NCBI GenBank assembly: GCA_030674185.1
Contig: JAPXFY010000026.1
Coordinates: 51,116,746-51,180,745, forward strand
DNA length: 64,000 nt
Direction of reading: 5' to 3'
From: Monoplex corrugatus
Taxonomy: Eukaryota > Mollusca > Gastropoda > Littorinimorpha > Ranellidae
Position 1 is the first letter of the stretch; each line of letters begins with the position of its first letter. The position numbers and the translations under genes are program-made. Positions 1-13,300 of this stretch are shown one piece after another. The notes beneath the pieces are model-generated. The model was not told the origin of the DNA, ran no database searches, and worked only from the letters and a program-made list of their open reading frames with translations.

Positions 1-1146
1 ACAAAATGTATTGTCTGACGATTTATGCAGTAATTTCTTGAAATTACTATATATATTTGTAATATTTTGTGGAAATTTCCATAAAAAAACCCAACTCATA
101 ACTGCTCACAATAGAAACAAAACAAACAACCACACAAATAACCCTTAAACTCCCCCCCCCCCCCCCCCCCCCACAAAAAAAAAAGGGGGGGGGGGGGACG
201 TAGAAGATATAGCACCCTGATGAAATCTAAAAAGTATTCAGACTTTGGATAACCACCTACTGACAGCTGATGAGCTACAAAGAGCCGCAGCTTCAAGTGC
301 ACAAAATGGCTTGACCTGGTCACATATCCGCTGCCGCCATGCCCCCCCCCCACCCCCCATCCCCCCATCCCCATTCCATCTTCTTAGTTCTCCCCATAGT
401 GCTTGTAATACTACTCCCTGGAAGTGGGGGGATAATGTTACAATGTCGGGATTGTGTACTTCAACACTTTGAACGTGTTGGCTTGCGGCCAGTATTGCTT
501 GTGGCCACAAACCCTTTGTGTCGTGTGTTTGTGGGATCGGTACTTTTCGTGTTTGGTCTGTCTGGTGCACATTTCATACCAACAGCGAGTAATTACTTCT
601 CTTTCAACGTCGTCTTGTCTCAGAATTGTCTTCTGAATCATTCTACAGCCATTTATAGGTTCTTGACTTGACTCGTGCTTTCAAAGATTGAAAACGTGCA
701 GGATTGCAAGACAGTCCTGGCGTCACCATTATGCTGAAAACCAGTTTCTGTTCTCAGATAAATAAAACCAATCTGGTGAGTGTTGCATAGGTCAAAAAGT
801 CTCGTAAGGGAATCCAGTCACTTTTATAAATCGACTCTGAGACTGACATCAGTTAGTGCTTCTTTCCTATTTACATTAGGCTGAAACGTGTGTCAGACTA
901 CCTCCATTAATTTTACGTTTGTGTGCATCACAGAAGGCTTTGAGAAATCTAAGTTTTACATTGGCGGCACTTCTGGGGTTAAGCCTAGCTTTGGTTTAAG
1001 ATGGGATGGAAGAAGAAGTGTTTACAGTTAATTGACTGAAACTGAGTCAAGGAAAATACACTGGGTGGAATTTGAATTGGGGAAAATGTGTTGTGTGGGC
1101 TGTTCCTCAAAAGTAACATCTGTGAAAATCATGGACATATGTGCAG
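1..1146. other. Intron sequence, no gene seen
   Basis: Upstream intron of the PRRC2 gene. It contains a C run (about 151-172) next to a G run (184-197), further C-rich tracts at 341-375, and otherwise unremarkable AT-rich DNA. The short open frames around the homopolymers look like composition artefacts. Confidence 0.5.
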
Positions 1147-1253
1147 AAACAAAATGGGGAGGAAGACGGACCTTACCGATGTTACCAAACCCCTCAAGAC
1201 GGAGAAGGAGAAAAAGGACGCCTTGGCAAACATTGACATCAACAATTACGCAA
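1147..1253 (+). CDS. PRRC2: PRRC2 exon (first in window)
   Basis: It encodes a lysine/glutamate/aspartate-rich stretch ending in ANIDINNYA. The donor is strong: gtgagt at 1254-1259, leaving one base (phase 1) that is completed by gt at the next exon start. The 5' border is less sure: the best acceptor is tgtgcag ending at 1146, with a poor pyrimidine tract, and it lies inside a 33-bp sequence that recurs before the exon at 6716. The frame is also open upstream to 1088, so the true start could be earlier. Confidence 0.65.
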
Positions 1254-1311
1254 GTGAGTTTGGGTTCAGATGTGTAAGACTCTTCAGATTGTTACATCAG
1301 CTTGTTTTTGT

Positions 1312-1342
<31 letters not shown>

Positions 1343-4300
1343 GGCGTGGCGTGTGTGTGCAAATGAATGATAGAAAAATCTCTCATCTTTGCCTGTAGTT
1401 CCCTCCCCTCCTCTCACATTTCCTGATCACTCTAGTACTTGCAATGACAGTTAAAATAATGTCTCTGACTCTGGTACAGATCAATGTAGTACTTGCAATG
1501 ACAGTTAAGATAATGTCTCTGACTCTGGTGTAGATTGCTCTAGTGCTTGTAATGACAGTTAAAATAATGTCTCTGACTCTGGTATAGATCAATGTAGTAC
1601 TTGCAATGACAGTTAAAATAATGTCTCCGACTCTGGTGTAGATTGCTTTAGTGCTTGCAATGACAGTTAAAATAATGTCTCTGACTCTGGTATAGATCAA
1701 TGTAGTACTTGCAATGACAGTTAAAATAATGTCTCTGACTTTGGTGTAGATTGCTCTAGTGCTTGCAATGACAGTTAAAATAATGTCTCTGACTCTGGTA
1801 TAGATCAATGTAGTACTTGCAATGACAGTTAAAATAATGTCTCTGACTCTGGTGTAGATTGCTCTAGTACTTGCAATGACAGTTAAAATAATGTCTCTGA
1901 CTCTGGTACAGATCAATGTAGTACTTGCAATGACAGTTAAAATAATGTCTCTGACTCTGGTGTAGATTGCTCTAGTGCTTGTAATGACAGTTAAAATAAT
2001 GTCTCTGACTCTGGTATAGATCAATGTAGTACTTGCAATGACAGTTAAAATAATGTCTCCGACTCTGGTGTAGATTGCTTTAGTGCTTGCAATGACAGTT
2101 AAAATAATGTCTCTGACTCTGGTATAGATCAATGTAGTACTTGCAATGACAGTTAAAATAATGTCTCTGACTTTGGTGTAGATTGCTCTAGTGCTTGCAA
2201 TGACAGTTAAAATAATGTCTCTGACTCTGGTATAGATCAATGTAGTACTTGCAATGACAGTTAAAATAATGTCTCAGACTCTGGTGTAGATCGCTCTAGT
2301 GCTTGCAATGACAGTTAAAATAATGTCTCTGACTCTGGTGTAGATCACTAGTACTTGCAATGACAGTTAAAATAATGTCTCTGACTCTGGTGTACTTGCC
2401 AATATATAATCACTTACTTTGGTTTTGAATTGTACCTTTTACCGTTTAACATTTTTGTTTCTGTAGTGTGATGTGCCTACTGATTTCCCTGTCCCGTTAC
2501 AGGTAGGGGTAGGGATGTGTACTGAATGTTTTTGTCTTTCCATATATATGCCTTCTTTTTGAAAATATGATGTCATAACCAGCATGGTGCCCATCCAGAC
2601 ATAGTATTTGACAAGATGCAACATTATAATTTGCAGGCTTCACATCACTTTCAGTATGTGCATTTTATCCATATTGCACCGAATAGTTGCCATTGTGTAT
2701 TCTTATCATCATTACATGTACTAAATTGTACTTGTGTTTTGTATGCTGATGTTACTTGTCTGTTTTGTATCTTTGTTTTGTGTGGTGAAAGGCCTGGTCA
2801 GCATATGCAGTCTGACTGCATGGTTTTTAGTCTGGCTAGAGAAAAACTTGTATGTGCAGTGCTTAAAATTAAATTCACCCAACTTTAAAAGGCACAAGTT
2901 TAACTCTTAAGTCCCTATACCGCCCCTCTCCGCCGCCATTTCCGCCCTTGCCAAAATCCTGAACCGCCGTTCTCCGCCGGTTGTTGGGTACACCACATTG
3001 GCATCATGTGTTGTGAAGGAAGACTCTCCTATGCGTGAAACCATGAATGGTATGTAAAATAGAAAGGTCAGAGCAGCAGTCAAGGTCGTTACATTTGCTG
3101 CATAGCGATTGGTTTAGGCAAATAAACAGAGTTTCGAGTGGAGTGGAGAACCTGTTTCGAAAATGGCAGCGGTAGACGCTTCGAGTGATAGCGATCCCGA
3201 ATTTGACGCGATGATGGAATATATTCGCGACAATCCAGTGACTGTAGTGGAGGAAAACATCATTGGAAGTGATATTAGTGTGTCCAGTGTGCATACCAGC
3301 GATCTTTCTGATTGGGAGGACAGTAATAGCGGCGGACTTCTGCAGTGTTTTTGTGCTGGTGGCGATCGCGATCGTGCTCATGACTGGCATCGTGAACCCA
3401 TTTCTGATCCCAAATTAACGAAGGTTTAGAAGTGTTGTGGGACCAACTGAGCCTCTTCATTTGGATGCAGAGCCTATTGATTACTTTCAGCAAATTTTCA
3501 CCGACGAAATGTTTGCCAGTTTTGCTGCTGAAACTAACAGATATGCACTCCAAAGAAACCGCAACTTCGAAACATCAGTGGAAGAGATGAAAGCCTACTT
3601 TGGAATTCATTTGTTGATGGGTGTTGTGAGCCTCCCAAGTTACAGGTGCTATTGGTCAATGGATCAAGTTCTACATCAGGACAGTATTGCTCAAGTTATA
3701 AGTAAAAATCGGTTTGAAGACATAGGTATCAATTTCCACCTGAACAACAGAGAAAGTAACCCCGGACGTGGAGAACCAGGGCATGACAAACTTCACTTGG
3801 TGAGAAAGGTGATTGATGAAACCAAGAAGAATTTCAAGAAACTGTACAATCCTCACAGGGAAGTTGCAGTCGATGAAGCTATGATCAAATTCAAAGGAAG
3901 ATGTGCCTTTTTACAATATGTTCCTGCGAAGCCCCACAAATGGGGGATCAAGGCCTGGGCACTCTGTGACTCCACATCATACTATATGTGTGACTACAAT
4001 ATTTACACTGGCAAGGATGCATTTGAACAGAAGGGAAGGGAACCACTGGGTACTCGTGTGGTCATGACACTTGTGAAGGATTTGAAACTGGAGGAAAAAT
4101 ACCACCATGTCTATTTTGACAATTACTTCACAAGTGTTGACCTTGTCCAACAGCTCCTTGCCAATGGAACCTACGCATGTGGGACTGTACGCCCGAACAG
4201 AAAGGGTCTGCCCTCTGAGATGAAGACTGTGAAACTCAAGCAGAGTGGAGACCATGTAAAGTTTCAGAAGGGAGGCATGACAGCTATGGCTTGGTGTGAG

Positions 4301-7300
4301 AAGAAGCGGAAAGTGTGTGTGCTGACCTCTGCAAATAAAGTTGACGACATAATGATCGACCGACCAGGAAAGCGGGGCCAGCCAGCACGTCGATATCCCA
4401 AACCACGAGCCATCCAAGAATACACCGATCATTTCAATGCTGTTGATAAAAATGACCAGTTGCGGTCATATTATGGATCTGCCCCAAAAGCCTTCAAGTG
4501 GTGGAAATATATTCTTTGGTTTCTAGTGGACATTGGCATCATCAATTCCTACGTACTGCACAGAGAAGCACCTGGGGCCCCCGCAAGCAACTGACTCACA
4601 TGGAATTCCACCTGAGCATTGCAAAAGCACTTATAGGGAACTTCTGCTCCAGAAAAAGGCGTAGCACCATCATGAAATCACCACCACCTTTGAAAAAAGA
4701 ACTCCACGAAGCTACAAAAATACAAACTGCAAGGGGAAAGCGCAACTGCCATATGTGCGACAAAGCTGGAGTGCTGACATCTGGTGGCCAAAAAAAGCAG
4801 TCGACATTTGAATGCAAGATCTGCCAAGTGGCTCTGTGCAAGGGCAGATGTTTTGCCTTGTTTCACAACTACATCTAGAGTAGCACTGTTTCCATGGACA
4901 CAAATGCCCTGTTTCTGTGACATACCTGTTTCTGTGACATACCTGTGAGAATGACTTACCTGTCGTGCTTACCTGGTTGTGACAACATGAAGAGTTCTGC
5001 ATTTTATCCCTGTCTTGTCTGGATTTCAGTTTTTCATCATTCTGATAAATAATCTGTGTACAGACTGTATTTTGATGGTAATTTGACAGTATTCTAGTTC
5101 TGGTTTGCTGAATGACATTGTGTTTCGCTTTTGGATTTACCTGTGGATTATCTGTGGGATTACCTTGGACATCTTGATCAGGTCAGGCCACTGTTCATGC
5201 ATGACCATTTTTTGTTATTATGCTAACATACTAACAGTGTTTCTTTGTTCTGTGTGCTTATCCTACAGCCAATTTGTCCCCAACAATAATGGCACTCATT
5301 TTTCAGGTAAATTCCAGGTATTTGTTTATTTTCAAAAATTATCAATATGTCCAATCTGATAATCAATGATAGTAAAACATAACCATTTTGTAACAAACAG
5401 CAAAAAACTAGATGTAACTCCCTCCCTAAACAAAAAAGTTACAGCACTTTCAAAATAGTATGCGATTTTTCAATGATTTCTGCAAAATCTTACAGGATTG
5501 AGAGAGAAACCCTTCTATTTTCCTTATAGGACATTAAGAGTTAAGCAGTAAGGAGAAAGTTATGGGCACCGCCTTCATTACACTGGTCCTGATAAGAGTT
5601 GCTGTCTGAATCCTCTGGTTCTACTTGACCTTAGAGTTGTAGGACAACCTGTACATTTTTTTAATTTAAAACAATTTTTTAAATGCCTATTGATAATATT
5701 ACTACAGAGAATACACGTGTGTGTGTGTGGTTACTATTGTAAAAAACTAGTGCCTGTATGTGTGTGTTTCTGTCAGGTGTGGTGGTAATTGATGACCAGC
5801 CTGAAGTGACCTTTGATGATCCTGCCTTCCTGTTTGAGAGCAATGATGGGTTCCAAGAAGTAACCTCCAAGAAGGCCCTCAAGATCAAGCTGAAACAGGA
5901 GGCAGAGCAGCAGAAGAAAACGGAGCAACAACAGAATCAGCAGCAGAAGAAACGTGACAATTCCAACAAGGTGAGTGCTAGCGCTGTTTTCGCTTTTAAA
6001 AAAAAAAAATCTAAAAGATTTATTTATTTTTAAAGACTTTATCAGTTGTAGAGGCCTGATTTAGAATGAGAATTTCTGCCTTCCAGTTTGATTGCATGTA
6101 TCAGTTGTAGAGGCCTGATTTAGAATGAGAATTTCTGCCTTCCAGTTCAAATGCATTGATTCAAGTGGGGCTCAGAAGGGGTGGTGGTAGAGAACATGAA
6201 CCAACCGAACTTGAATGTGGGGGGCCTCAGTCCACCCATTGTTTTGGATTGGGGAAGTAACAAGTTAGAGATGGGCAACGCCGTCATCGTATTGGCCCCT
6301 GAGAAAAGTCAAGGTCTCTATCACCTCATACTCCTATGACTTTCTTTGGAGTTAGGGACAGTTTTCACCAGTCATTAGTTGTAATAGTCTATACATAGCA
6401 CTGCAAACAGCAGTAACAACTTTTTTTTAGATTTAGATGCTAATCGCTAATTATCATCTTAAAACAACATGGAGACATCTGAAGTGAGGTTTCTGAGAAG
6501 ACTGTTAAGATTCTCAAGGCCAATAAAGAAAAAAGAGACAGGCTTGGAAGTAGCAGACACAAAAAGAACATTAATGACGAAGATTAGGAAAACAGAGCAA
6601 CATTTATAGGACATTTTATAAAGCAAAAAGAAATTTGAACACCTGTGAAAATCATGGACATGCGCACAGAAACAATGCCCATTACAATGGTGGTGTGTAT
6701 GTTGTCTGTCCTCAGGTGATTGCCCGTCCCAAAGGCCTGTCACCCAAGATCAATCGCAGCAGCCACAGCTCCAAGTCCAACAAGTTGCCTCCACGTTTGG
6801 CCAAACAGAAAGAACAGAGGGAGAAGGAGAAGGAGCTGACCAAGAACATCATGGCCAACATTGAGCTGTGGAACAATGACATGGCCATGAGTGTTCCCTA
6901 CCAGCCAAGCAATGTCACGGAGGACAAAGGTATGTCCACATAGTTAAGCTGAAATTTTCATTGAGAGAGGAGTGACTCAATCAGTGTTTAAAATACTGTG
7001 TTCATAGTCTGTCAGTCCAGTGAAATCCTGTGAGTCCACTCATTTATCTTCTGACCGAATGCTGCCCACTCCAAGGGGAATTCTTTGATTTGCACAAAGA
7101 GAGAACTCACGGCTGCATTTTCCCAACCATTCTGACACCCTTTAGTTGCGAGCCAGCATCGCCTGCGAGTGCTTTATTATTAGCCAGGCAGGGTCGACCA
7201 AAGTCTTATCTCTGTAGCGCGTCTTTGTGCTCAAGCAGCGGGATGGGTGAAAAGGGTGTGGGGAGTGGAAGGGAAGGGGAAAGATGTGCGCTATTAATAG

Positions 7301-10300
7301 GTAGCAGGGCAGAGCCAACTACAGTATCTTGGATTTGTGTGCCGTGAACTGTGCAGGTAATCTGTTGAACTAATTTAGTTAGCCAGAGCATGATATGAAA
7401 AGAGCAGACTGTTGGGACTCTTGTCACTGATAAACTTAAAATTAGTATAAGTAAACTCCTCTTCTTCATCCAGTTGTGTTTTGTATGTATGTGTTTTGTA
7501 TGTCGTGAGAGGCTCAACTTTTTTGCCTGTGTTGGGCATCCAGAACTGCTTAACTCTTTGGAGACGTAACAGCGGATATTCCGCTGCAGCTGGCCATACC
7601 ATTAGAGACGTGACAGCGGACATTCCACTGCAGCTGGCCAAACCATTAGAGACGTGATAAACTAACTACACATATAGGAACACTCTTTGGTATCTTCTGA
7701 AGTGTTTGTTACTTCCCTTGCATCGATTTTATCCCGATTAGTTAGTTTTTGCCTTTATCCAAACCAACCGGAGTGACTGTCCTTGCACCAAAATGGCGAC
7801 ATTTAGGCTTTCTTCTTCTTTTTCTTCTTCTTCTTCTTCTTCAAAGTATCGTCATAATCATTTTGCTGCTTCACCTGTGTGAAAACAAAGCTGTGTTTGT
7901 TCTTTTATATCTTCTGGTCATACCAAGGACTTGTGATTACCTGGATTTCTGGATTACCTGGTCAAGAATGGGTGTTTTACTGACTTTATGTGTTGGATTG
8001 CTGTCAATCAAAAACTTCTTTCCCAGAGCCAAAACCCTACCCCATTTCACCTTCTAGGAAGGTAAGTAGAATAGATGTATTGTCCTTGTATGTAGCTTCA
8101 GCTCAAAGAGCGTAAATTGAATTTTATTTTGATATAAAATATGTTCTTGTGCTGTAAAATCTATTTTTGAGAATTTTGTTAAAAAACCCAAAATCGTGCG
8201 TCTCCAAGGGTTGTGGCAGGTCCCGTTGATCGCGTCCACAGTGGTTGTGCAAGGCAACTAAGCTACGCACAAAAAGTTAAGGATCACTATGAGAAAACAG
8301 GTGCGTAATAAACTCAGTTCGCTACTGTTATTTATTTCTCAGTCCAGCCAAATTGTTATGAATTCTTGTTCAGCTGTAAGTGGGCGATGTTGTGTTAGTG
8401 CGAAAATTGCACGGGATTCTCTACTACTGAGCTTTGCCGCAAACGGAAAAGCGGAAACTTGCGAAAAAGGACCTTGTTTTGGACCGTTCTGCCTGAACAC
8501 ATTGCACAAGCCAGATGGAAAAACCATTATGCACGTGCAAGCACTGCTGTTTATGTGTGAGATGCTGTCTCTTGCTTGGCTTTATAAGAAGACATTCCAC
8601 CAGTAGTAGGCCTGATCTGACAATGCCACCACGACGAAAATTGAGCGAGTTTGAGAGGGGACGAGCTGTTGCATGGTTCCAAGATGGTGTTCCCAAGCGA
8701 GAAGTGGCCAGGCGACTTAAGGTGTCCATCTCGGTCATTGTCAGACTGATTCAACGCTTCACAGCCACTGGGAGGGTCCATGAAAGACGCAGATCTGGTC
8801 GACCGAAGAAGACAAACCCACGTGAAGATCGTCTCATTGAACGACAAGCCCTGCAGACAAGAACAGCCTCTTCCAGCATCATTCGAAGGCAGCTGAGGGT
8901 GGCTACTAACATCAACATCAGCCAGCAGACCATACGGAACCGCCTTCATGGGTTTAACCTCCGTTCTCGTCGCCCAGCTGTACGGCCACGCTTAACTCCA
9001 GCCCATAGGGCAGCACGCCGCGCCTTCTGCAGACGTCACGTGAGGTGGACACGTCAGCAATGGTCCCAGGTCCTGTTCAGTGATGAATCGCGCTTCACCA
9101 TGAACCACAACGACGGCCGACTGAGGTCTGGAGGCGCCCAGGGCAACGCTTTATTGACACCACTGTCCAAGAAAAGGTGGCCTTTGGTGGAGGTTCTGTA
9201 ATGGTCTGGGGGGCCTTCAGCCTTCACCACAGAACACCCTTGTATCATGTACAGGGTAACCTGACTGGCCTCCGATACCGGGATGAGATCCTTCGACCGC
9301 TGGCTGTGCCTACACTGCAGCAGATGGGACTGACGGCTGTCTACCAGGATGACAACGCTCGCCCCCACAGGGCAAGGGTGGTCAACGACTTCCTGCAGCA
9401 GTCTGGAGTCAACAGAATGGAGTGGCCAGCATGCAGTCCCGATCTCAACCCGATTGAGAACCTCTGGGATGAGCTGGATTGCAAAGTGAGGAGCAACCAC
9501 CCCCCTCCCAGGGATGCCCAACACCTCTACCAGATGCTGCAGGCTGAGTGGCAGGCGCTTCCACAGAGGATCTTCACCAACCTGGTCAACTCGATGAGGA
9601 CTCGCTGCGTCGAGTGCCAGAACAGCCATGGCGGTTACACGCATTACTGAACTTTTGGGAGCATCAGAATGCCCTGTCTTGTGATTTCAATGACTTTGGG
9701 AAATCAAATTTCGATACGTACCCACTTCGATCAAATGTACACACCAAACGATTGCTCGAAATTGAAGGCAATTGTGTATCGTTATCACTAAAGCATGGAA
9801 TTAAATGTTTGCCAAACTTCAACGCATTGGCTTTCTTATTTTGAAAGTTATGAATTTTTGTGCAAGTGATCCTTAACTTTTTGAGCGTAGTTTATATTAC
9901 GTCTTCAAAGAGTTAACCATGCAGTTTCCACATGCTTTTGATATGTATATTTTAAGCTGAATAAAATCGTATGCAACATTTAATAGAAGTACACAGAATA
10001 ACTTTTTGTGAGAGAAAGAATGTACACGGACCAATAGTTTAATTCTTCTGATGACCTGCGTAAGGGCAGTTAGATTAACCCTCTGCCTACCATACAACTC
10101 TGTACGGCAAGACTATGAAAATACCTTGGCCAGGGAAGCAACTCCGCAACATGCACACACTCACCTCAAAGAAACATCCATAAAAAATTACTATTGCACT
10201 TACCATGTGCAGAAAAATGATGAAAAAATTCCAAAGACATCACTCCACCCATATCAGTCCGGTGAACAGTCGCTGCATCTCTAGCAGCCTTTGATTTTGT

Positions 10301-13300
10301 AATTTTTCTTTTTTTTAAGCTCTAGGCCCAACAGCAAGCGGCAACTCTACATCACTGTCACCATCACCCAAATCACTTTCATTTTCGGTTTCAAAATCAG
10401 CAAGACCAATTTCCGACTCATCTCTCATATGGATTTCTTCCAAAGAAAACCCCTCAGATTCACTTTCTTCATCACTATTGTATACGAAAATGGATTCCAG
10501 AAGATGCAAAGTTTCGTCGTCTGCCATTTTGAACAAGACTTTCGTTAAAAAAAAAATTTTAAATCCCCAAACTTTGAAAATTTACAGCAGCAAAACTATT
10601 CCGCCATTTGCCTTGCAACAAAACAAAAAATAACAAGTGGAAACGGAAGTACCGGAAAGTAATACTGTCGCAAGTGCATTCTGGGATATGTGAAAGTGAA
10701 AGGAGAACATGTTGACATGGTATTCGGTGGTCGATCTTGGTTGATCCGGTATTCAGACAACGCAAATTTCACAGTGGATCTCGGTCGATGCGGTAGGCAG
10801 CGGGTTAAGACTGCAGGATACGAAATACTGAGCTTGCCTCTCAGTAGACAATCGAAAGAATTTGAATGGCAAGTTACTGTAAGCCATGTTTTATTAAAAA
10901 TATAAAGAATGTGCAAGGATCCACTGAATCATCACTTGGAAATACGTATGCAGATTGCAAAATATAGCAAATTCGATTTCTTAAAAAAAAAATTTGGTGC
11001 ATATAGTTTGGAGCCCGTGCTCTAAACTTACAACAGTACTGGATTCAGTGTTCACTGTGATGTGTTTATAATCTGTCAATCCAGTGAGATCTGAGATTCC
11101 ATTCATTTCTCTTACTGAGTGAACACTGTTCTCTGCATAAGAAACTGGTTGGTGTAGAGGCAAAGATCTTGTCTTCCAGTTTAACTGCATGGGTTCCAAT
11201 CCAGCTTGAACAATACTTTGTATGCTGCTTCCACTTCACCTGGCTGTGAATGGGTACTCGATTCTGTTCTGGGTTGGAGAAGGAAAAGCAGAAAGGAAAG
11301 GAGCTAGGCACCCTCAACTCTGGTGTGGAGAAAAGTTCAGATCTCTGCCATGCCACTTTCTTAGACCACAGGGTTACTGGACTTTATTACCGTTCCTTTT
11401 ACGGCGGACCTGTCTTTTGGCAGGGATAAAAAAAAATTTTAACATCAGGCATAGTTTGGCTATTAGATCTGAACAGTTGCTGTTGAAAAATGTGCTACTT
11501 TGGCATGCTTGAAAGTAATGCATGGATCTAGGGAAGTGAGACAAAATATGTGACATGGTACATGAAAACCAGGCTCAAGACACTGCAGACTGTTCTTGGA
11601 AAAAGCGCTTTGTGCAGCCACGCAAGCCGTCCTCTAAATGGTGACCAGCTGTTCTTTGAGTGATTGCATAAAAATGACCTATAATAGAAAGTTAATGAAG
11701 TGTAATATAATGAATAGAACAGTTTTTGTGTGTGTGTGTATATCCCTGAACAGTAAACTTGGAAACTTTATAATTTAAAATATGAAAATGTGTACTGCAT
11801 CGTGTATTGGTTTTGATTAGACTATTTAGTGTTTTGAGTGATTACTTTTGTGTATGTGAAATACAAGGCCGTTGCTTAGAATTTCAGTAGTGTTTTGCAT
11901 CTGTCCATTGATAACTACCATCGATTTTATCCTATTTTTTGCTTTTTGTATTAATTTATTTAGTTATTTCTATCTTTGTGGTCTTGTGAGGGAAACACTT
12001 CTTGGACTGCGGACTGTTTGTGCTTAGTCATTTGCACTTCATAGTTACTGATGTTTATGATCATGAAATTATAAATGTGTGATGTTGACACTGGCAGCCT
12101 TGATTTTTTTAATTTTTTATTTCTGAGTGGTATGTACTCGATCAGTGTGTTTGGGTGTATAGTATTGCTGTGTAGCTTGTAAAGGAACGAGTTGATGTGA
12201 GTGAAATAGCTGGTTGTATCCTCATTGGGTACATGGAGGTGATGCTTTCCAGTGAGTTTGGGTGTATGATGATAATGTGTAACTTGCAAAGGAAAGAGCT
12301 GATATTAGTGAAACATTTGTTTCTTTATAGGAGATGTAGGAGTAATGCTGACGGGTGGCCCTACAGTGTCGGTCATGTCAGCTCCAAATCTGCCCATTGT
12401 CAAACTGTCTGCAGTCCCCATCACCAACCCTACTCCGGCCTTGATGTCCACCATGACACCTGCTCCTCCACCAACCATCAGTGCATGGGCCAAACCCATC
12501 AATTTTGCTGCCGCCACTGTAGGCCCCATCAGTAACACCAACTCGGCCACATCCAGCGCAGCTGTTGTCTCTGCTACGGCTGTGACAGTTAGCAGCTCCC
12601 TGTCCATGGGGAAGAAAACGGTCTCGGTGCCTGCTTCCGCCTCCACCAGTCTGTCTGTCTCTACCACGGCTGTGTCGGTGTCTGTGGTGGACTGCACCAA
12701 GTTTGACAAGGGCGACCAACATGACAGCGGCATAGACGTAAGTGATGGCCAGCCTAACTCTGCTGCTTCATCCACCCGGAGTTCCCCCAGCGCTGATAAC
12801 AAGCTGAAGGATTCTGAAGCAAAGGTACATGCAAGGCTTGCTTAAACTTCGCCATCCCCGTGCATAAGACTCCCACACCTCCCACCTCCTTAATAATTGA
12901 TCCATGTAACAGTAACACACTCGGAATGCCACATGGAGACGAAGTTCGGAGAAGTGAACCTGCAGTAGTTGTTTTTGCATTCCTGTAGCAAATTGTAAAA
13001 TTTAGAGTGGAATTAACCCTTTAGAATAGGCCCATGATTCTGCCATTTACAGATGGAAGGAAAATGGTTTTATCGCAGAATCTGCTTTTCATACTTTGAA
13101 GACCTTTCAGCTCTGTTGTAGAGCCTTCTTGGTGTGCTTTGTGTTGGTCTGTCACATGGCATAGCTGAAGACGGCTTCTTCAATAACAGCTATATCTCAT
13201 TGTTTTAAGAAAACATTTTCTGTGAGGAGATTTCATTTTCTCTAAATGCTGTAAATATCAAGAGCATTAATGGCAGGACGTGTGAAAGAAGTCTCCAGCT

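Larger units (their letters stand above)
7554..9912. mobile_element. TTAA-flanked piggyBac-type element (~725 bp) interrupted by a Tc1 transposon
   Basis: TTAA at 7550-7553 and 9913-9916. The termini are inverted: CTCTTTGGAGACGTAA on the left and, on the opposite strand, CTCTTTGAAGACGTAA on the right (15 of 16). Removing the Tc1 insertion (8261-9892 plus one TA) leaves about 725 bp. No transposase frame is visible in the remainder. The left terminus is extended by a 44-bp direct repeat (7561, 7605, and a partial at 7649). Placement in piggyBac rests on TTAA sites and TIRs only. Confidence 0.8.

Noticed and set aside
1383..2240. 285-codon minus-strand open frame
   Set aside because: It is the 54-bp minisatellite read in a frame with no stop; the period is a multiple of three and the repeat shows no selection for protein.
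1427..2396. CRISPR-like array
   Set aside because: Eukaryotic context, no unique spacers; units are contiguous minisatellite monomers.
8424..9644. Several minus-strand frames inside the Tc1 element
   Set aside because: Shadows of the transposase, whose DD34E motifs are on the + strand.
12305..12802. 165-codon minus-strand frame opposite a PRRC2 exon
   Set aside because: Shadow of GC-rich coding sequence; the + strand exon has matching splice sites and phase.
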